From an uncultured Allorhizobium sp. (GTDB lineage Bacteria; Pseudomonadota; Alphaproteobacteria; Rhizobiales; Rhizobiaceae), in the NCBI GenBank assembly GCA_958439205.1, contig OY288189.1:1186001-1250000 (forward strand): DNA of 64,000 nt, in the 5' to 3' direction. The translations under genes were made by a program, and so were the position numbers. This document shows, in pieces, positions 7,680-17,780 of this stretch (positions are counted from its first letter, which is position 1; every line of letters starts with the position of its first letter). Below the pieces are notes generated by a model. The model ran no database searches and was not told the DNA's origin. It saw only the letters and a list, made by a program, of their open reading frames with translations.

Positions 7680-8783
7680 TCAGATGTTCTCGGCCACGGT
7701 TTCGTGGGCGAGGCGTTCCTCTTCCGCCCGCTCTTCGCGGTTGTACTTGATGGACGACCAGAGCGAGATGCCGATCAGAGCCGCGCCACCGAGGCCGGTG
7801 ATGACTTCCGGGATGTGGAACAGCGTCTGCACATACATGATCACCGATAGGATCAGGATGGCGTAGAAGGCGCCGTGTTCCAGATAGCGGTACTCCGCCA
7901 GCGTGCCCTTTTCGACCAGCATGATGGTCATCGAGCGCACATACATGGCGCCGATGCCAAGGCCGATCGCGATGATGAAGAGGTTCTGCGTCAGCGCGAA
8001 GGCGCCGATGACGCCGTCAAACGAGAAGCTGGCGTCGAGCACTTCGAGATAGATGAAGGCGCCGAGACCGCCCTTGGCCGCTTCGCTCATGGTCTTTTGC
8101 GAGGCATCCAGAAGTCCACCCAGCACTTCGACAGCCAGGAAGGTCACCAGGCCGTAGATGGCGGAGTAAACGAAGGTCGTCGATTCCTCGCCTTCGAGCA
8201 GGTTGGAGAACAGCAGGATCAGCAGAAGGACCAGCGCGATCTCGATGCCCTTGATGGAGGCCGAGCGCGCCATGTGCTTCTCGATCCACTCGATCCAGTG
8301 CACGTCCTTCTCATGGTTGAAGAAATAGGTGAGGCCGACCATCATCAGGAACGTGCCGCCGAACGCTGCGATCGGAAGATGCGCGTCGTTCATAATGCGG
8401 GCATATTCTGCCGGCTCGCGCGCAGCCAGAATGATCGCTTCAATCGGCCCGATCTGGGCGGCGATGACCACGATGAGCAGCGGGAAGACGATGCGCATGC
8501 CGAAGACGGCGATGATGATGCCCCAGGTCAGGAAGCGCTGCTGCCAGACGGGGGTCATGTCCTTCAGCTTGTTGGCGTTGACGATCGCGTTGTCGAAGGA
8601 CAGCGAGATCTCAAGGACCGCCAGAACTGCGCAGATGAAGAAGACGGTTGCCATGCCGGCGATCGTGCCGGTCGACTGCCAGCCGAGAACACCGCCGAGG
8701 ATGAGGCCGATCGCCGTGACGATGAAGGCCCAGCGGAAATAGCCGAGGGTGGAGCTTCCACCGGTTGCTGCTGCAGTGCTCAT
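7680..8783 (-). CDS. DUF475 (TerC-like) integral membrane protein
   Basis: 367 residues. ATG at 8783 is preceded by CAGGAGAA. About nine to ten membrane segments. Two acidic helices typical of the TerC superfamily are visible: ISLSFDNAIVNANKLKDM near residue 60 and EVLDASFSFDGVIGAFALT near 240, a repeated FDN/FDG pattern. TerC-like proteins are tied to metal-ion export or metalation and tellurite resistance. The specific role of DUF475 is unknown. Monocistronic. Confidence 0.85.
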   Translation of the reverse strand: MSTAAATGGSSTLGYFRWAFIVTAIGLILGGVLGWQSTGTIAGMATVFFICAVLAVLEISLSFDNAIVNANKLKDMTPVWQQRFLTWGIIIAVFGMRIVFPLLIVVIAAQIGPIEAIILAAREPAEYARIMNDAHLPIAAFGGTFLMMVGLTYFFNHEKDVHWIEWIEKHMARSASIKGIEIALVLLLILLFSNLLEGEESTTFVYSAIYGLVTFLAVEVLGGLLDASQKTMSEAAKGGLGAFIYLEVLDASFSFDGVIGAFALTQNLFIIAIGLGIGAMYVRSMTIMLVEKGTLAEYRYLEHGAFYAILILSVIMYVQTLFHIPEVITGLGGAALIGISLWSSIKYNREERAEEERLAHETVAENI

Positions 8784-9168
8784 GTGCGGTTCTCCTGGCT
8801 GGAGAACAGATACAGAGTGGAGATGCGAAGCGCCCTGCACGCCTTCGCATGAAGCATGATCGAATTGTTCATTTTTATAGAATCCGCCGGCTCAAATTGC
8901 TGGCGGTACCGACATCACGAGAGCGCCGTAAACTCTCGCCAGAGGGGCCCGGCACCAGGTTCGGACGCGGTGATGCTGAAATCACGGCGCCTCACGTTCT
9001 TGTTAACGAACATTGCTCAAACGTCAAGATTTAAGGCAGGCGAGGCGCCATAGTTGATCGTATTGCGAAAAGGCGGTGCATCCGAAAATGGCGCGGTCTC
9101 GAACGTGTGCGACGGCAAACGAAAACTGCGGTGATGCCTCGCGACGCTTTGAGATTGCGGCTTTGCGT
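8784..9168. other. Intergenic region, 385 bp, no gene seen
   Basis: It separates the osmC stop from the DUF475 start, both on the minus strand. An imperfect hairpin lies at 8884-8906 (CCGCCGGC / GCTGGCGG) and an AT-rich TATAAA on the minus strand at 8879-8874 could be a -10 for DUF475. The short open frames here lack ribosome sites and plausible composition. Confidence 0.5.
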
Positions 9169-9591
9169 TTACTGCTGGGCGTTGCCGATCACCAAGGTCG
9201 GACGCAGGGCAAGACTGTTGCTGACGGTGCAGATTTCTTCTGCGCGGTGGGCGATTGCCTGTTGCTGCTCCAGATCGAGCGCGCCTTGAAAGTCGAATTC
9301 TACCGTGAAGCCGATGAAGCGGGATGGTTCGTCGGCGGCCTTTTCACCGCTGACCGCCACTGCGACGCCTTCGAAGCTGCGCGCAAGGCCGATTTCGCGG
9401 GCGGCGATGCGGGCGCTCATGCTCATGCAGGCGGCGAGCGAGGCGAGCAGCAAGTCGAGCGGATTGAAGCCCGGCTGAGTGGGCCCGGTGACGATTTCCA
9501 GTTCGCCGCCGGTCACTGAGCGAATGCCAGGATAGCCGGTTTTGCCGAGAGTGGCGGTCGCGCCGATCGGTCGGTCCTTCAAGTCTGCCAT
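9169..9591 (-). CDS. OsmC-family peroxiredoxin-like protein
   Basis: 140 residues from ATG 9591; a TTG four codons upstream is possible. Both family cysteines are present: one in LLASLAACMSMSARIAA and one in EEICTVSNSL. The N-terminal part shows the PGFNPLDLLLASLAAC pattern. OsmC/Ohr proteins reduce organic hydroperoxides with a Cys pair in the cytoplasm; this one is closer to the general OsmC branch than to Ohr. It stands alone, with no OhrR-type regulator beside it. Confidence 0.85.
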   Translation of the reverse strand: MADLKDRPIGATATLGKTGYPGIRSVTGGELEIVTGPTQPGFNPLDLLLASLAACMSMSARIAAREIGLARSFEGVAVAVSGEKAADEPSRFIGFTVEFDFQGALDLEQQQAIAHRAEEICTVSNSLALRPTLVIGNAQQ

Positions 9592-9652
9592 CGGGGTCCC
9601 CAATCTCCAAGTCGGACAGAATAGGGACCCGTAGCAGGTGCGGCAAGCAATG

Positions 9653-10054
9653 TCAGATGCTGCTGCCGATGCGGGCCGTGCCGGTTTCTCCGTTGTCGCG
9701 GATCCACTTCAAGCGCTTGTCACCGGTGCGGATCAGTTCGAAGCACATCGGTGCTCCCTTGTACCAGCTGGTGAACTGCTGGCAGAGGCGGTCGCCCTTG
9801 ATCCACCACTTGCCCTTGTCGTTCGGCTTGGCGAAACGACCGAGGCCGAGCGCTTCACCTGATCCGTCGACCTGCCCGTCAGGGCGGTAATTGAGCGGGA
9901 ATTCACCGCCGAAGGGCACAGCGAGGTAAATGCGTTTGCCGATGATCTCGCCCTTGATGTCATTGGCTGTGAAGCGCTCGTTCGCCATCGCAGCGGATGA
10001 GGCTAAGGCGAGCGTCAGGAGCGTGATCAATCCGGCGCGCAAGCTGCTGGTCAT
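9653..10054 (-). CDS. Small exported protein of unknown function
   Basis: 133 residues from ATG 10054, preceded by GGGAGAT. Residues 1-25 are a Sec signal peptide ending SSAAMA. The mature part of about 108 residues has two cysteines (GDRLCQQF and APMCFEL), suggesting one disulfide in the periplasm, and aromatic beta-rich spacing (KGKWWIKGDRLCQQF). Similar small exported proteins are common in rhizobia. I cannot name a function. Confidence 0.75.
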   Translation of the reverse strand: MTSSLRAGLITLLTLALASSAAMANERFTANDIKGEIIGKRIYLAVPFGGEFPLNYRPDGQVDGSGEALGLGRFAKPNDKGKWWIKGDRLCQQFTSWYKGAPMCFELIRTGDKRLKWIRDNGETGTARIGSSI

Positions 10055-10142
10055 AATGAAGATCTCCCGTTCGAATTGGTTTACGGAGATTTCTACGGCG
10101 CGGGAGCGCGACTGGATCACGGACGAGGTGCTTTGCGGCCTA

Positions 10143-12230
10143 TCAGTTCCGGATGAAGACGTTCACGGAGGCTGCTCTGCCTTCGGCATCGATGACCGTG
10201 AGCGTCGATTGCCCGGAACCCTCCGGGTGCCATTCGCCGATTCGTCTTCGCGTGCTGTCGCTCATCGGCTTGCCGTCGACCAGCCAACGGAATGGCGCCC
10301 GCCCGGCCTGCATCTTCATGACGACGGGTAAGGCTTCTCCATCCGGTCCCTTGCCGAGCTCCAGCACCGAACCTTCGAGCGGATAGACGATCTGCGGCGG
10401 GCGCTCGCGAGCCGAGACGGAGATGAGACCGTTCGGGTCAACGGAGAAGCGGCGGAGTGACTGCGGCAGTTCGGAGGCGGCGATGCGGTTGGCGCCTGTC
10501 GGCGCGCGGGGCAGGGCGTTTCCAGCCAGACCCGACTTGGCGAAGGCCTCGAACAGGAGGGGGGCCGCCGTCTGATAGCCGGAGATGCCGGGGACGGCAG
10601 CGTTGTCCGGGCGGCCGATCCAGACGCCGAGTACATAGCGACCGTCATAGCCGACCGACCAGGCGTCACGATAACCATAGCTGGTGCCGGTCTTGTAGGC
10701 GATGCCGGCAGGCGGGCTTCCCGTTGGCGGCAGAACGTCGCCGAGAACGTCGGCGACCGTCCAGGCGGCTGAGGGTTCGAAAAGTGGCTGTTCGTCGATC
10801 AGTTCAGCCTTGTCACGGATGCCATCGCCGAGCCGGACCGGCTGTTCGCGGTTGGCGAGACCGGCGTATAGCTGCACGAGATCCTTCAGCGTTATGCCGG
10901 CACCGCCGAGCGCAATCGCCAGACCCGGGGCCTCGTTCGGCGGGAGCTTCAGCGTCACACCGGCGCGGCGCAGGCGCACCATCAGACGCGAGGGGCCGAC
11001 GGCATCGAGCAGGCGTACGGCGGGCACGTTGAGCGACAGCTGCAGCGCCTGGCGGATGCTGACATCCCCCTGATACTGCATGTCGAAGTTCTTCGGGCGA
11101 TAGCCGAAGAAGTCGGCCGGGCGATCCTCGACGATGGTTTCCTGGGCGACCAGACCCTGCTCGAAGGCAAGGCCATAGATGAAGGGCTTCAGCGCCGAAC
11201 CCGGTGAGCGCTCTGCCCGCGTCATGTCGATCCAGCCGGAGCGGGATGCATCGAAATAGTCGGCAGCGCCGACTTCAGCGACGATTTCGCCGGTGGTGGC
11301 ATCGGCCATCAACAGAGCGAGCGATACCTTGGGGTCGAGCTTGCGGCCCGCTTCGAGCGCCACCTTTTCGAGGATCTCCTGGACCGGGCGCAGAATGGTG
11401 GTCTGGTGGGTGCTGGCCTCGGGTGCCTTGCGCCGAGCGGCTTCGGCGAGATGGGGCGCCAGCGCCGGCAATTGACGCCGAACGGTCGGGAGCGAGGCGT
11501 TGAGCGCCAGCTCGACTTCTGTCTCGTCGACGACCTCTGCCTCGCGGGCGCGTTCGAGAACCCGCTTGCGGGCTTCGAACGCATTGTCGCGGTAGCGGTC
11601 CGGGCGGCGCTTTTCGGGTAGCTGGGGCAGGGCGACCAACAGCGCTGCCTCGGTTGTCGACAGGCGCTTGGGTTCCTTGCCAAACCAGGCGAGGCTTGCC
11701 GCGCGCACGCCTTCGAGATTGCCGCCATAGGGGGCGTGGGTCAGATAGAGGTTGAGGATCTCCGTCTTCGACAGGCGCCGCTCGATCTGGATCGCGCGGG
11801 CGATCTGGATGAGCTTGGCGCTGATCGAGCGTTCCCGACGCGGTTCGATCAGGCGGGCGACCTGCATCGAGAGCGTCGAGGCGCCGGAGACGATGCGGCC
11901 GTTGGCGGCAAGCTGCCAGGCGGCGCGACCGAGCGCCAGAAGATCGACGCCGGAATGGCTCTCATAGCGGCGGTCCTCATAGGCGACGAGCATTCGCAGC
12001 AAGGCCGGATCGACGTCATTGATTGTGGTTTCGAGCCGCCACAGACCTTCGCGGGTCGCGAAGGCGCGCAAGAGTTGGCCGTCGCGATCGAGGATTTCGG
12101 TCGAGACCTCCCGCGCCGCGTTCAGCGGGGGAGGGTAATTCCTGTCTGCCCAGTCCAGCGCAGCAAGGGAGGCAGCGACCGCGATGGCGACCGCCCCGAT
12201 GCTGATCCCGATGCGCCTCGCCCGACCCAT
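10143..12230 (-). CDS. pbpC: Penicillin-binding protein 1C
   Basis: 695 residues. An N-terminal membrane anchor (about 7-25) is followed by a GT51 transglycosylase with catalytic Glu85 in VAYEDRRYESHSGVD. The transpeptidase has all three motifs: SALK (Ser345, Lys348), SLN (399-401) and KTGT from 513. The last 90 residues match the PBP1C-specific C-terminal domain. It polymerises and may crosslink peptidoglycan in the periplasm. Its ATG overlaps the stop of the alpha-2-macroglobulin gene by one base (TGATG), so the pair is coupled, an arrangement seen across many proteobacteria. Confidence 0.94.
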   Translation of the reverse strand: MGRARRIGISIGAVAIAVAASLAALDWADRNYPPPLNAAREVSTEILDRDGQLLRAFATREGLWRLETTINDVDPALLRMLVAYEDRRYESHSGVDLLALGRAAWQLAANGRIVSGASTLSMQVARLIEPRRERSISAKLIQIARAIQIERRLSKTEILNLYLTHAPYGGNLEGVRAASLAWFGKEPKRLSTTEAALLVALPQLPEKRRPDRYRDNAFEARKRVLERAREAEVVDETEVELALNASLPTVRRQLPALAPHLAEAARRKAPEASTHQTTILRPVQEILEKVALEAGRKLDPKVSLALLMADATTGEIVAEVGAADYFDASRSGWIDMTRAERSPGSALKPFIYGLAFEQGLVAQETIVEDRPADFFGYRPKNFDMQYQGDVSIRQALQLSLNVPAVRLLDAVGPSRLMVRLRRAGVTLKLPPNEAPGLAIALGGAGITLKDLVQLYAGLANREQPVRLGDGIRDKAELIDEQPLFEPSAAWTVADVLGDVLPPTGSPPAGIAYKTGTSYGYRDAWSVGYDGRYVLGVWIGRPDNAAVPGISGYQTAAPLLFEAFAKSGLAGNALPRAPTGANRIAASELPQSLRRFSVDPNGLISVSARERPPQIVYPLEGSVLELGKGPDGEALPVVMKMQAGRAPFRWLVDGKPMSDSTRRRIGEWHPEGSGQSTLTVIDAEGRAASVNVFIRN

Positions 12231-15200
12231 CAGGGTGCGGTCGAGACCGTCATCGCACCGGCTGCCGTGCGCGCCGACAGCTGTGGGCGATACATGTCTT
12301 CGACGCTCGCTGCGGGCAGGTCATAGGTGCCGGGCGTGACGGCGCGGACGACATAGGCCAGCGTGATCGTGCCGTTTTCGCCTTCGCCGCGATTGATGGC
12401 CGCCACGAAGCGGTCGCTGCGGAATTCGAGATGCGCGGTCTCGGTCTGGCCGATCCAGTCGAAGTTGGCGAGGGCCGCGCTGTCGACAAGGCTTGGATTA
12501 TCGATCTCGAAGCCGGCCGGAAGCAGATCGGTGACCAGCAGCTGCGCCGGCCATTCGTCTTCTTCCGTTACTTCCAGCACCACAACATAACGTTCGTTCT
12601 GGATCGCTTCGGTGACGTTGGCTTCCTCTCCATCGAGACCGTAATAGGTCTTGGTGATCTCGAAGCCTTCGCCACCGGCTGCCGGCGGTTCGACCGGGGC
12701 TGCGACCGTCGTGATCGCTGCACTGACCGGATCAAGCCCGGTATTGGTCAGCGTCATCGGCGCCTGGAGTAGGGCGTCGCCCGGGATGGTGGCGGCATAG
12801 GCGCCGGTCTTTTCGGCACCGTTGACATCCAGCTTCAGACCGTTGTCGTCCTGCTGGAGCGCGCGGGCGGCAAGCAGCATCCAGGTCTGTTCCTGGGTGC
12901 TGAGTGTCTGCTTTGCCTTCCACTCGTCGGCCACGACCTTTGCCAGGATCGGGACGACAGGCGGAACCGGTCGGCTTTCGGCGGCAAGGGCCAGAACGCC
13001 AGCGGCATCGCGAAGCGCCGAGCCATAGTCCGAGCGGGAGAAGCTGACCGGCGTCAAGCGGGCTTGTTCGCTCATGCCGGCTGCATCGAGGAAGACGCCG
13101 TTGGCCCGCTCGCTGTCACCATAGAGCGACAAGGCTGCTGCCAGATGCGCTTTCGAGAGCGGTGTCGGGAAGTCGCCCAGCATTGTATCAGCGTAGTAGC
13201 GCAGGTCGCTGAGAGAGGCCTTGCGGCTGCGGGCAAGCACATAGAGCGCATAGGCGATGTCGTTGCCGCGCGTGCGGATGTCGTTGTCGTAGGCGATGCG
13301 GTTCTGCAGGTTCTGCAGCGCCTGGACGAGTGCTTCCTCCGGCACGTCGAACTTCTGCTCGCGGGCGCGGGTCAGGAAGTCGGTGACATAGGCGTCGAGC
13401 CAGAGGCTTTCAGAACCCGGTGCCCAGAGGCCGAAGGAGCCGCTCGACGACTGATAGGCCAGCACACGCAGGATGCCGTCCTGGACGCGCTTGTTAATCG
13501 CCTCGTCTTCCGGCAGGCCGGAGAGCTTGGCTAGTTCATCGAAGTAAAGAAGCGGCAGCGCGCGGCTGGTGGTCTGTTCGGCGCAGCCATAGGGGTAGCG
13601 GTCGAGCGCCATCAGCAGGCCCGGAATATCGAGGCCGTCTGCGCGCGCGACATTCAGGCTGACCGAGGCGCCCTGCAGCAGGCTGTCGGCGAGCAGGTCG
13701 CCGTCGACGGTCAGGCTCTTGCCGGGTGCCAGCGCAATGACCTGCCGCTCGGTGATCGGCAGTGTCGCCGGACGGACGGGAAGGTCCAAAGACTGACTGA
13801 CGGCGATGCCGTCGGCGCCAGAAAGTGCGATGTCGATGGCTCCGTCGCCGGGTATGTTCGCCATCAGCGGCAGCGTGACGGTGGTGGTTTCACCTGCGGT
13901 CAGCGCAACCTCCTGGCTTTCCGCGCCACCGACGCTGACCGGACCATTGCCGGTGACAGCGAGCGTGTAGGTGCCTGTTGGCGCGTCTGTTGCCGCGATA
14001 TCGAGGCGAAGGCTGCTCTGGTCGTCAGGCGCGAGGAATTTCGGCAGGCTCGCCGTCACGACGACTGGATCGCGGATGATCACGTCCGTCTCGCTGTGGC
14101 CGACGCCGGTCTTCGACCAGGCCCAGGCCATGACACGCGCGGTGCCGTTGAATTGGGGTATGTCGAAGGAGACGGTCGCCTTGCCGTCTGCATCGAGCTT
14201 CACGGGGCCGGAGAAGAAGGCCACGAGCTTTTCGCGCGGCGGATTGCCTTGCAGGGCGACCTGTCCGCCGTCACCACCGGTTCGCAGACGTCCGGTTGCG
14301 CCCAGCGAGCCATCGATCAGGCGGCCATAGAGGTCGCGCAGTTCAAGGCCGAGGCGGCGCTGGCCGAAGTAGTAGCTTTCCGGATCGGGTGTCTCGTAGC
14401 GGGTGAGGTTGAGGATCCCGACGTCGACGGCGGCGACCATCACATGGGCTTCCTCGCCGATGCCGGCGCCGGTCACTTCCACAGGGATTTCGAGCGGCTG
14501 GCGGGGCAGAGTTTTTTCCGGCGGCGAAAGCTTGATAGCCAACTTGTCGGCACCCGGATCGACGGCGAGCCAGGCAATGCCGATCGCGCGCGCCGGCATG
14601 CGGCTTTCCTCTGCATCACCCGGACGGAAGAGGGTCGCGGTCACATAGGCCCCGGCGCCGAATTCTGCTGTCACGGGGATCTCGATTTCCGTGCCAGTGG
14701 CCGGGACGTCTGCAACCTGTGTGAAGATCAGAGCATCCGTACCCGAGGTGACGATGACCTGGCCGGCAAAGCGCGGCGAGATCTTGAGCTTAGCGGTGTC
14801 GCCGACCTGATAGGACGGCTTGTCGAGGCCGATTTCGAGGGCGTCCGGCGTCTCGGTGGAGCTTGCGGTGACGAACCAGCCAGCATCGAAATCGACGCTG
14901 GTCACCGCGCCGCCCTGTTCGACCTCCAGGCGGTGACTGCCCCAGGTGACGGGTACTGAAAGCGCAGTTCCGTCGGCTGCGATGTCTGTGGTGCCATCGG
15001 CCACGAGCTTGGTCGTGGTGATCGGTTCGTAGCGCCAGGACGATCCCTCGCGGTACCACTGGTAGTTCCGCTCCAGCTTGATCAGCTTCCAACTCGCACC
15101 GGCAAGGGCCTGACGCTGGCCATCGGGGCCGAGGGCGATCAGGTTGAAGGCGGCATTGGTGTTTTCGGCGAGATCGCCCTCGAATTCCGGCTTGATGCCA

Positions 15201-17674
15201 ATCATTGGACCTTCCGGCGTGACCGGCAGGCTCAGCTTTCGTTCGACGGCGCGGCCGCCGCCTTCGCGCAGGCGCAGGACCACGTCGGCATTGAGGAGCC
15301 GCGTCGTGGAAGGCAGGTCGGTGAGGGAGACGTCGATTGTGGCAAGACCTTCGTCATCCAGGGCGTCAAGGCCTTCGAGTGGTAGGCGCATGTCCTCAAT
15401 GCCTTCTTCGTCCGCCAGGCCGAAGCTGTAGCGGTCGAAGTCCGGATGGCTTGTTGTCGGGCGGATCACGACTTCGCCTTCGAGCGTCAGGCCGGCTGCC
15501 GGCGCGCCGTAAAGGTAACGGCCATCGGCGGAGACAGTCACGGGCTCCTCAGGCGAGATCGCCTTGGCTTCGCTCGATAGTTTCAGCTCGAGCCGGTCCG
15601 GTACGAAGTCGTCGACCAGGAAGGTCGACTGGGCGATGGCCGGCTTCTTGGGGTCGGTGTGGATTGCGACCGTCCAGGTGCCGCGCATGGCATTGGCCAG
15701 GATGGGCAGATCGACGGCATAGCCACCGAGTGTCTCGCTCGTCACGGCCATGCGGCGGAACTCGACACCATCCGGCCGCGAGAAGAGGAATGTCAGCGGC
15801 AGGCCGGAGATTGCATCGGCATTGGTGTCGCGGGCGAGCGCTGCCGCATGCACGGTTTCGCCGGGGCGGTAGATGCCACGCTCGGTCCAGGCGAGGATAT
15901 CGACCGGGCCCGGGGCCGGGCGACCGGTGACACCACGGTCGGAAAGGTCGAAGCCGGCGCGGGTCATGTCGAGGAAGACGTTATCGTCGGCACCACTGCG
16001 AGCCGCGATCACGGCTGGTGCCAATGCCGCGCCGCCGCGGACGAGACCGGCATCGAAGCGGGCGCGGCCGTCTGCGTCAGTCGTGGCGGTTGCCAGAATC
16101 TCGTTGTTTTTGGCGATCAGCTGCAGCTCGATATCGGCAAGCGGGCTAGCCGATGCGAGCGAACGGGCAAAGACATGCAGCCCGTCGCTGCCGGCGAAGG
16201 TCGAAAGACCGATGTCGGACACGACGAACCATTGCGTTGCGCGGCTGTCCCAGTTCTCGGTGACCCCGGTCGGGGAGACCGCAGTCATCACATAGATGCC
16301 GGGCTTGCGGGTCGGCAGCGCTTCTTGCAGCGGAATGCTCGTGACGACTTCCTTGTTCTGCTCGTTGGCGATCTCGACCGAGCCCTGCCAGACAAGTTCG
16401 CCGATCTCGTCCTTCACGCGACCGGCAGTGTAGCCGTCCATCTGGGTCAGGAACTGCGAGGCGGCCAGCAGCGGAGCGATGTTGCGGTCGCCGATCCGGT
16501 AGAGTTCGAGATTGGCGCTTTCGCTGTTGATCGAAACGAGCGGAATGCCCTGGCGGGCGGAGGAGGGGAGAACGAAGGCGTCACCGGTGAAGCGCACGGT
16601 GGCGCTGCGGTCGCGGACGTAAAGCTCCAGTTCGACCGGAGCTTCAAGGTTCTCGTCGACCGACGAGGGCAGGCCGGCGCGGAGCGCGAGGCGGTATCGG
16701 CCGCCATGCTCCAGGCCTTCGACGCAGATCTGGTTGTTTTTTGCTTCGAGCGCCTTGGGCGTCTTGCCGTCGAGGGTGACAAAGGAGGAGTAGTCGACGC
16801 CACGCTTGACCAGCGGTTCGGAGAATTCGACGCAAGCGCGCGGTGAGGCGCTGTCGGAATCGACGGTGTTGTTGACGACGCGGAAGCCCTGGCGGGAGCG
16901 AAGGTCTTCGAAGGCGGCGCGCACTTCGGCGTTCGACGCGAGTTCGAGGCTTGCCTTGTAGGCGCTGAGCGCCGGGCGCCAGTTTTCGCTGTTTTCGAGT
17001 GACTTGGCGAGCGTGGCCAAGGCCTCGGCGCGGGTCGCGGCGCCACGGGTCAGCAGATAGCCGTTGATCGAGGCCATCGCGCCTTCGTTGGCCATGGAAT
17101 AATTGCCGGTTACGGTGTTTGCCATGCGGGCCAGTTCGAGCCACAAGGCCTGATCATCGGGATCGACCGACAGGGCGCCTTTGATCGAGGCGATGGCGTA
17201 GTCGATATTGCCGCCAGTGAACGCCGCGCGACCGGTTTCGATGAGGGCGTCGCGTCCGAGCCCCTCCTGGTCAGGCACGACTGCGAGATTGTCGCGTTGG
17301 TTGCGAGCTTCAGTCTTCAGGTATTCCGAAACAAAAGGCAGTGCCGGTGGGGCGCCGATGTCTTCCTCGGCGGTCTGGACGACGATACGGCCCGCGATCG
17401 CTCCTGGAAAACTGTTCAGCTGGTCATAGTCGGACTTGAGGAAGCACCAGTTGACCTTCGGATTGTAGGTGAAGGCCCGGCAGGACGCGTCGCCGATGCA
17501 GCTTGCCTCGCATTCCTCGATGGAGACATTCTTTTCCGTCCGCAGATCGAAGCCGAAATAGTCGGCATCATCGATGCGCTCGATGGTGCGGATATCCTGT
17601 GCGGAAGCGGGGAGGGATATCGGGACAAGAGCCAGCGCGAGTGCGAGAAATCCCGAAAAACGGTGTGTGAACAT
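12230..17674 (-). CDS. Bacterial alpha-2-macroglobulin with N-terminal PAN/Apple domain
   Basis: 1814 residues with a Sec signal peptide (MFTHRFSGFLALALALVP, cleavage after ASA at about 25). Residues 26-85 contain a PAN/Apple-like Cys-rich module (SIEECEASCIGDASCRAF, then NWCFLKSD). MG-type beta domains follow, and the thioester motif CAEQ has Cys1364 and Gln1367. These proteins trap proteases in the periplasm, and the partner PbpC would repair peptidoglycan. I see no lipobox, so unlike E. coli YfhM it is probably soluble after cleavage. It matches the YfhM-like colonisation-factor group by length and by the pbpC link. Confidence 0.92.
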   Translation of the reverse strand: MFTHRFSGFLALALALVPISLPASAQDIRTIERIDDADYFGFDLRTEKNVSIEECEASCIGDASCRAFTYNPKVNWCFLKSDYDQLNSFPGAIAGRIVVQTAEEDIGAPPALPFVSEYLKTEARNQRDNLAVVPDQEGLGRDALIETGRAAFTGGNIDYAIASIKGALSVDPDDQALWLELARMANTVTGNYSMANEGAMASINGYLLTRGAATRAEALATLAKSLENSENWRPALSAYKASLELASNAEVRAAFEDLRSRQGFRVVNNTVDSDSASPRACVEFSEPLVKRGVDYSSFVTLDGKTPKALEAKNNQICVEGLEHGGRYRLALRAGLPSSVDENLEAPVELELYVRDRSATVRFTGDAFVLPSSARQGIPLVSINSESANLELYRIGDRNIAPLLAASQFLTQMDGYTAGRVKDEIGELVWQGSVEIANEQNKEVVTSIPLQEALPTRKPGIYVMTAVSPTGVTENWDSRATQWFVVSDIGLSTFAGSDGLHVFARSLASASPLADIELQLIAKNNEILATATTDADGRARFDAGLVRGGAALAPAVIAARSGADDNVFLDMTRAGFDLSDRGVTGRPAPGPVDILAWTERGIYRPGETVHAAALARDTNADAISGLPLTFLFSRPDGVEFRRMAVTSETLGGYAVDLPILANAMRGTWTVAIHTDPKKPAIAQSTFLVDDFVPDRLELKLSSEAKAISPEEPVTVSADGRYLYGAPAAGLTLEGEVVIRPTTSHPDFDRYSFGLADEEGIEDMRLPLEGLDALDDEGLATIDVSLTDLPSTTRLLNADVVLRLREGGGRAVERKLSLPVTPEGPMIGIKPEFEGDLAENTNAAFNLIALGPDGQRQALAGASWKLIKLERNYQWYREGSSWRYEPITTTKLVADGTTDIAADGTALSVPVTWGSHRLEVEQGGAVTSVDFDAGWFVTASSTETPDALEIGLDKPSYQVGDTAKLKISPRFAGQVIVTSGTDALIFTQVADVPATGTEIEIPVTAEFGAGAYVTATLFRPGDAEESRMPARAIGIAWLAVDPGADKLAIKLSPPEKTLPRQPLEIPVEVTGAGIGEEAHVMVAAVDVGILNLTRYETPDPESYYFGQRRLGLELRDLYGRLIDGSLGATGRLRTGGDGGQVALQGNPPREKLVAFFSGPVKLDADGKATVSFDIPQFNGTARVMAWAWSKTGVGHSETDVIIRDPVVVTASLPKFLAPDDQSSLRLDIAATDAPTGTYTLAVTGNGPVSVGGAESQEVALTAGETTTVTLPLMANIPGDGAIDIALSGADGIAVSQSLDLPVRPATLPITERQVIALAPGKSLTVDGDLLADSLLQGASVSLNVARADGLDIPGLLMALDRYPYGCAEQTTSRALPLLYFDELAKLSGLPEDEAINKRVQDGILRVLAYQSSSGSFGLWAPGSESLWLDAYVTDFLTRAREQKFDVPEEALVQALQNLQNRIAYDNDIRTRGNDIAYALYVLARSRKASLSDLRYYADTMLGDFPTPLSKAHLAAALSLYGDSERANGVFLDAAGMSEQARLTPVSFSRSDYGSALRDAAGVLALAAESRPVPPVVPILAKVVADEWKAKQTLSTQEQTWMLLAARALQQDDNGLKLDVNGAEKTGAYAATIPGDALLQAPMTLTNTGLDPVSAAITTVAAPVEPPAAGGEGFEITKTYYGLDGEEANVTEAIQNERYVVVLEVTEEDEWPAQLLVTDLLPAGFEIDNPSLVDSAALANFDWIGQTETAHLEFRSDRFVAAINRGEGENGTITLAYVVRAVTPGTYDLPAASVEDMYRPQLSARTAAGAMTVSTAP

Positions 17675-17780
17675 GGTCCCCTCCGAGCCTGATCATGGCT
17701 TTCGAAGGTTAGTCTTTGCTCATGACGATAGGTTGTCAATCGGCACAGGACACAGGTGGTGAGTCATTTCTGGGTGCTCT

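Noticed and set aside
7875..8852. Long plus-strand frame (325 aa) over the DUF475 gene
   Set aside because: It is the antisense of a membrane protein; the Asp/His/Gln-rich composition and missing ribosome site mark it as a shadow.
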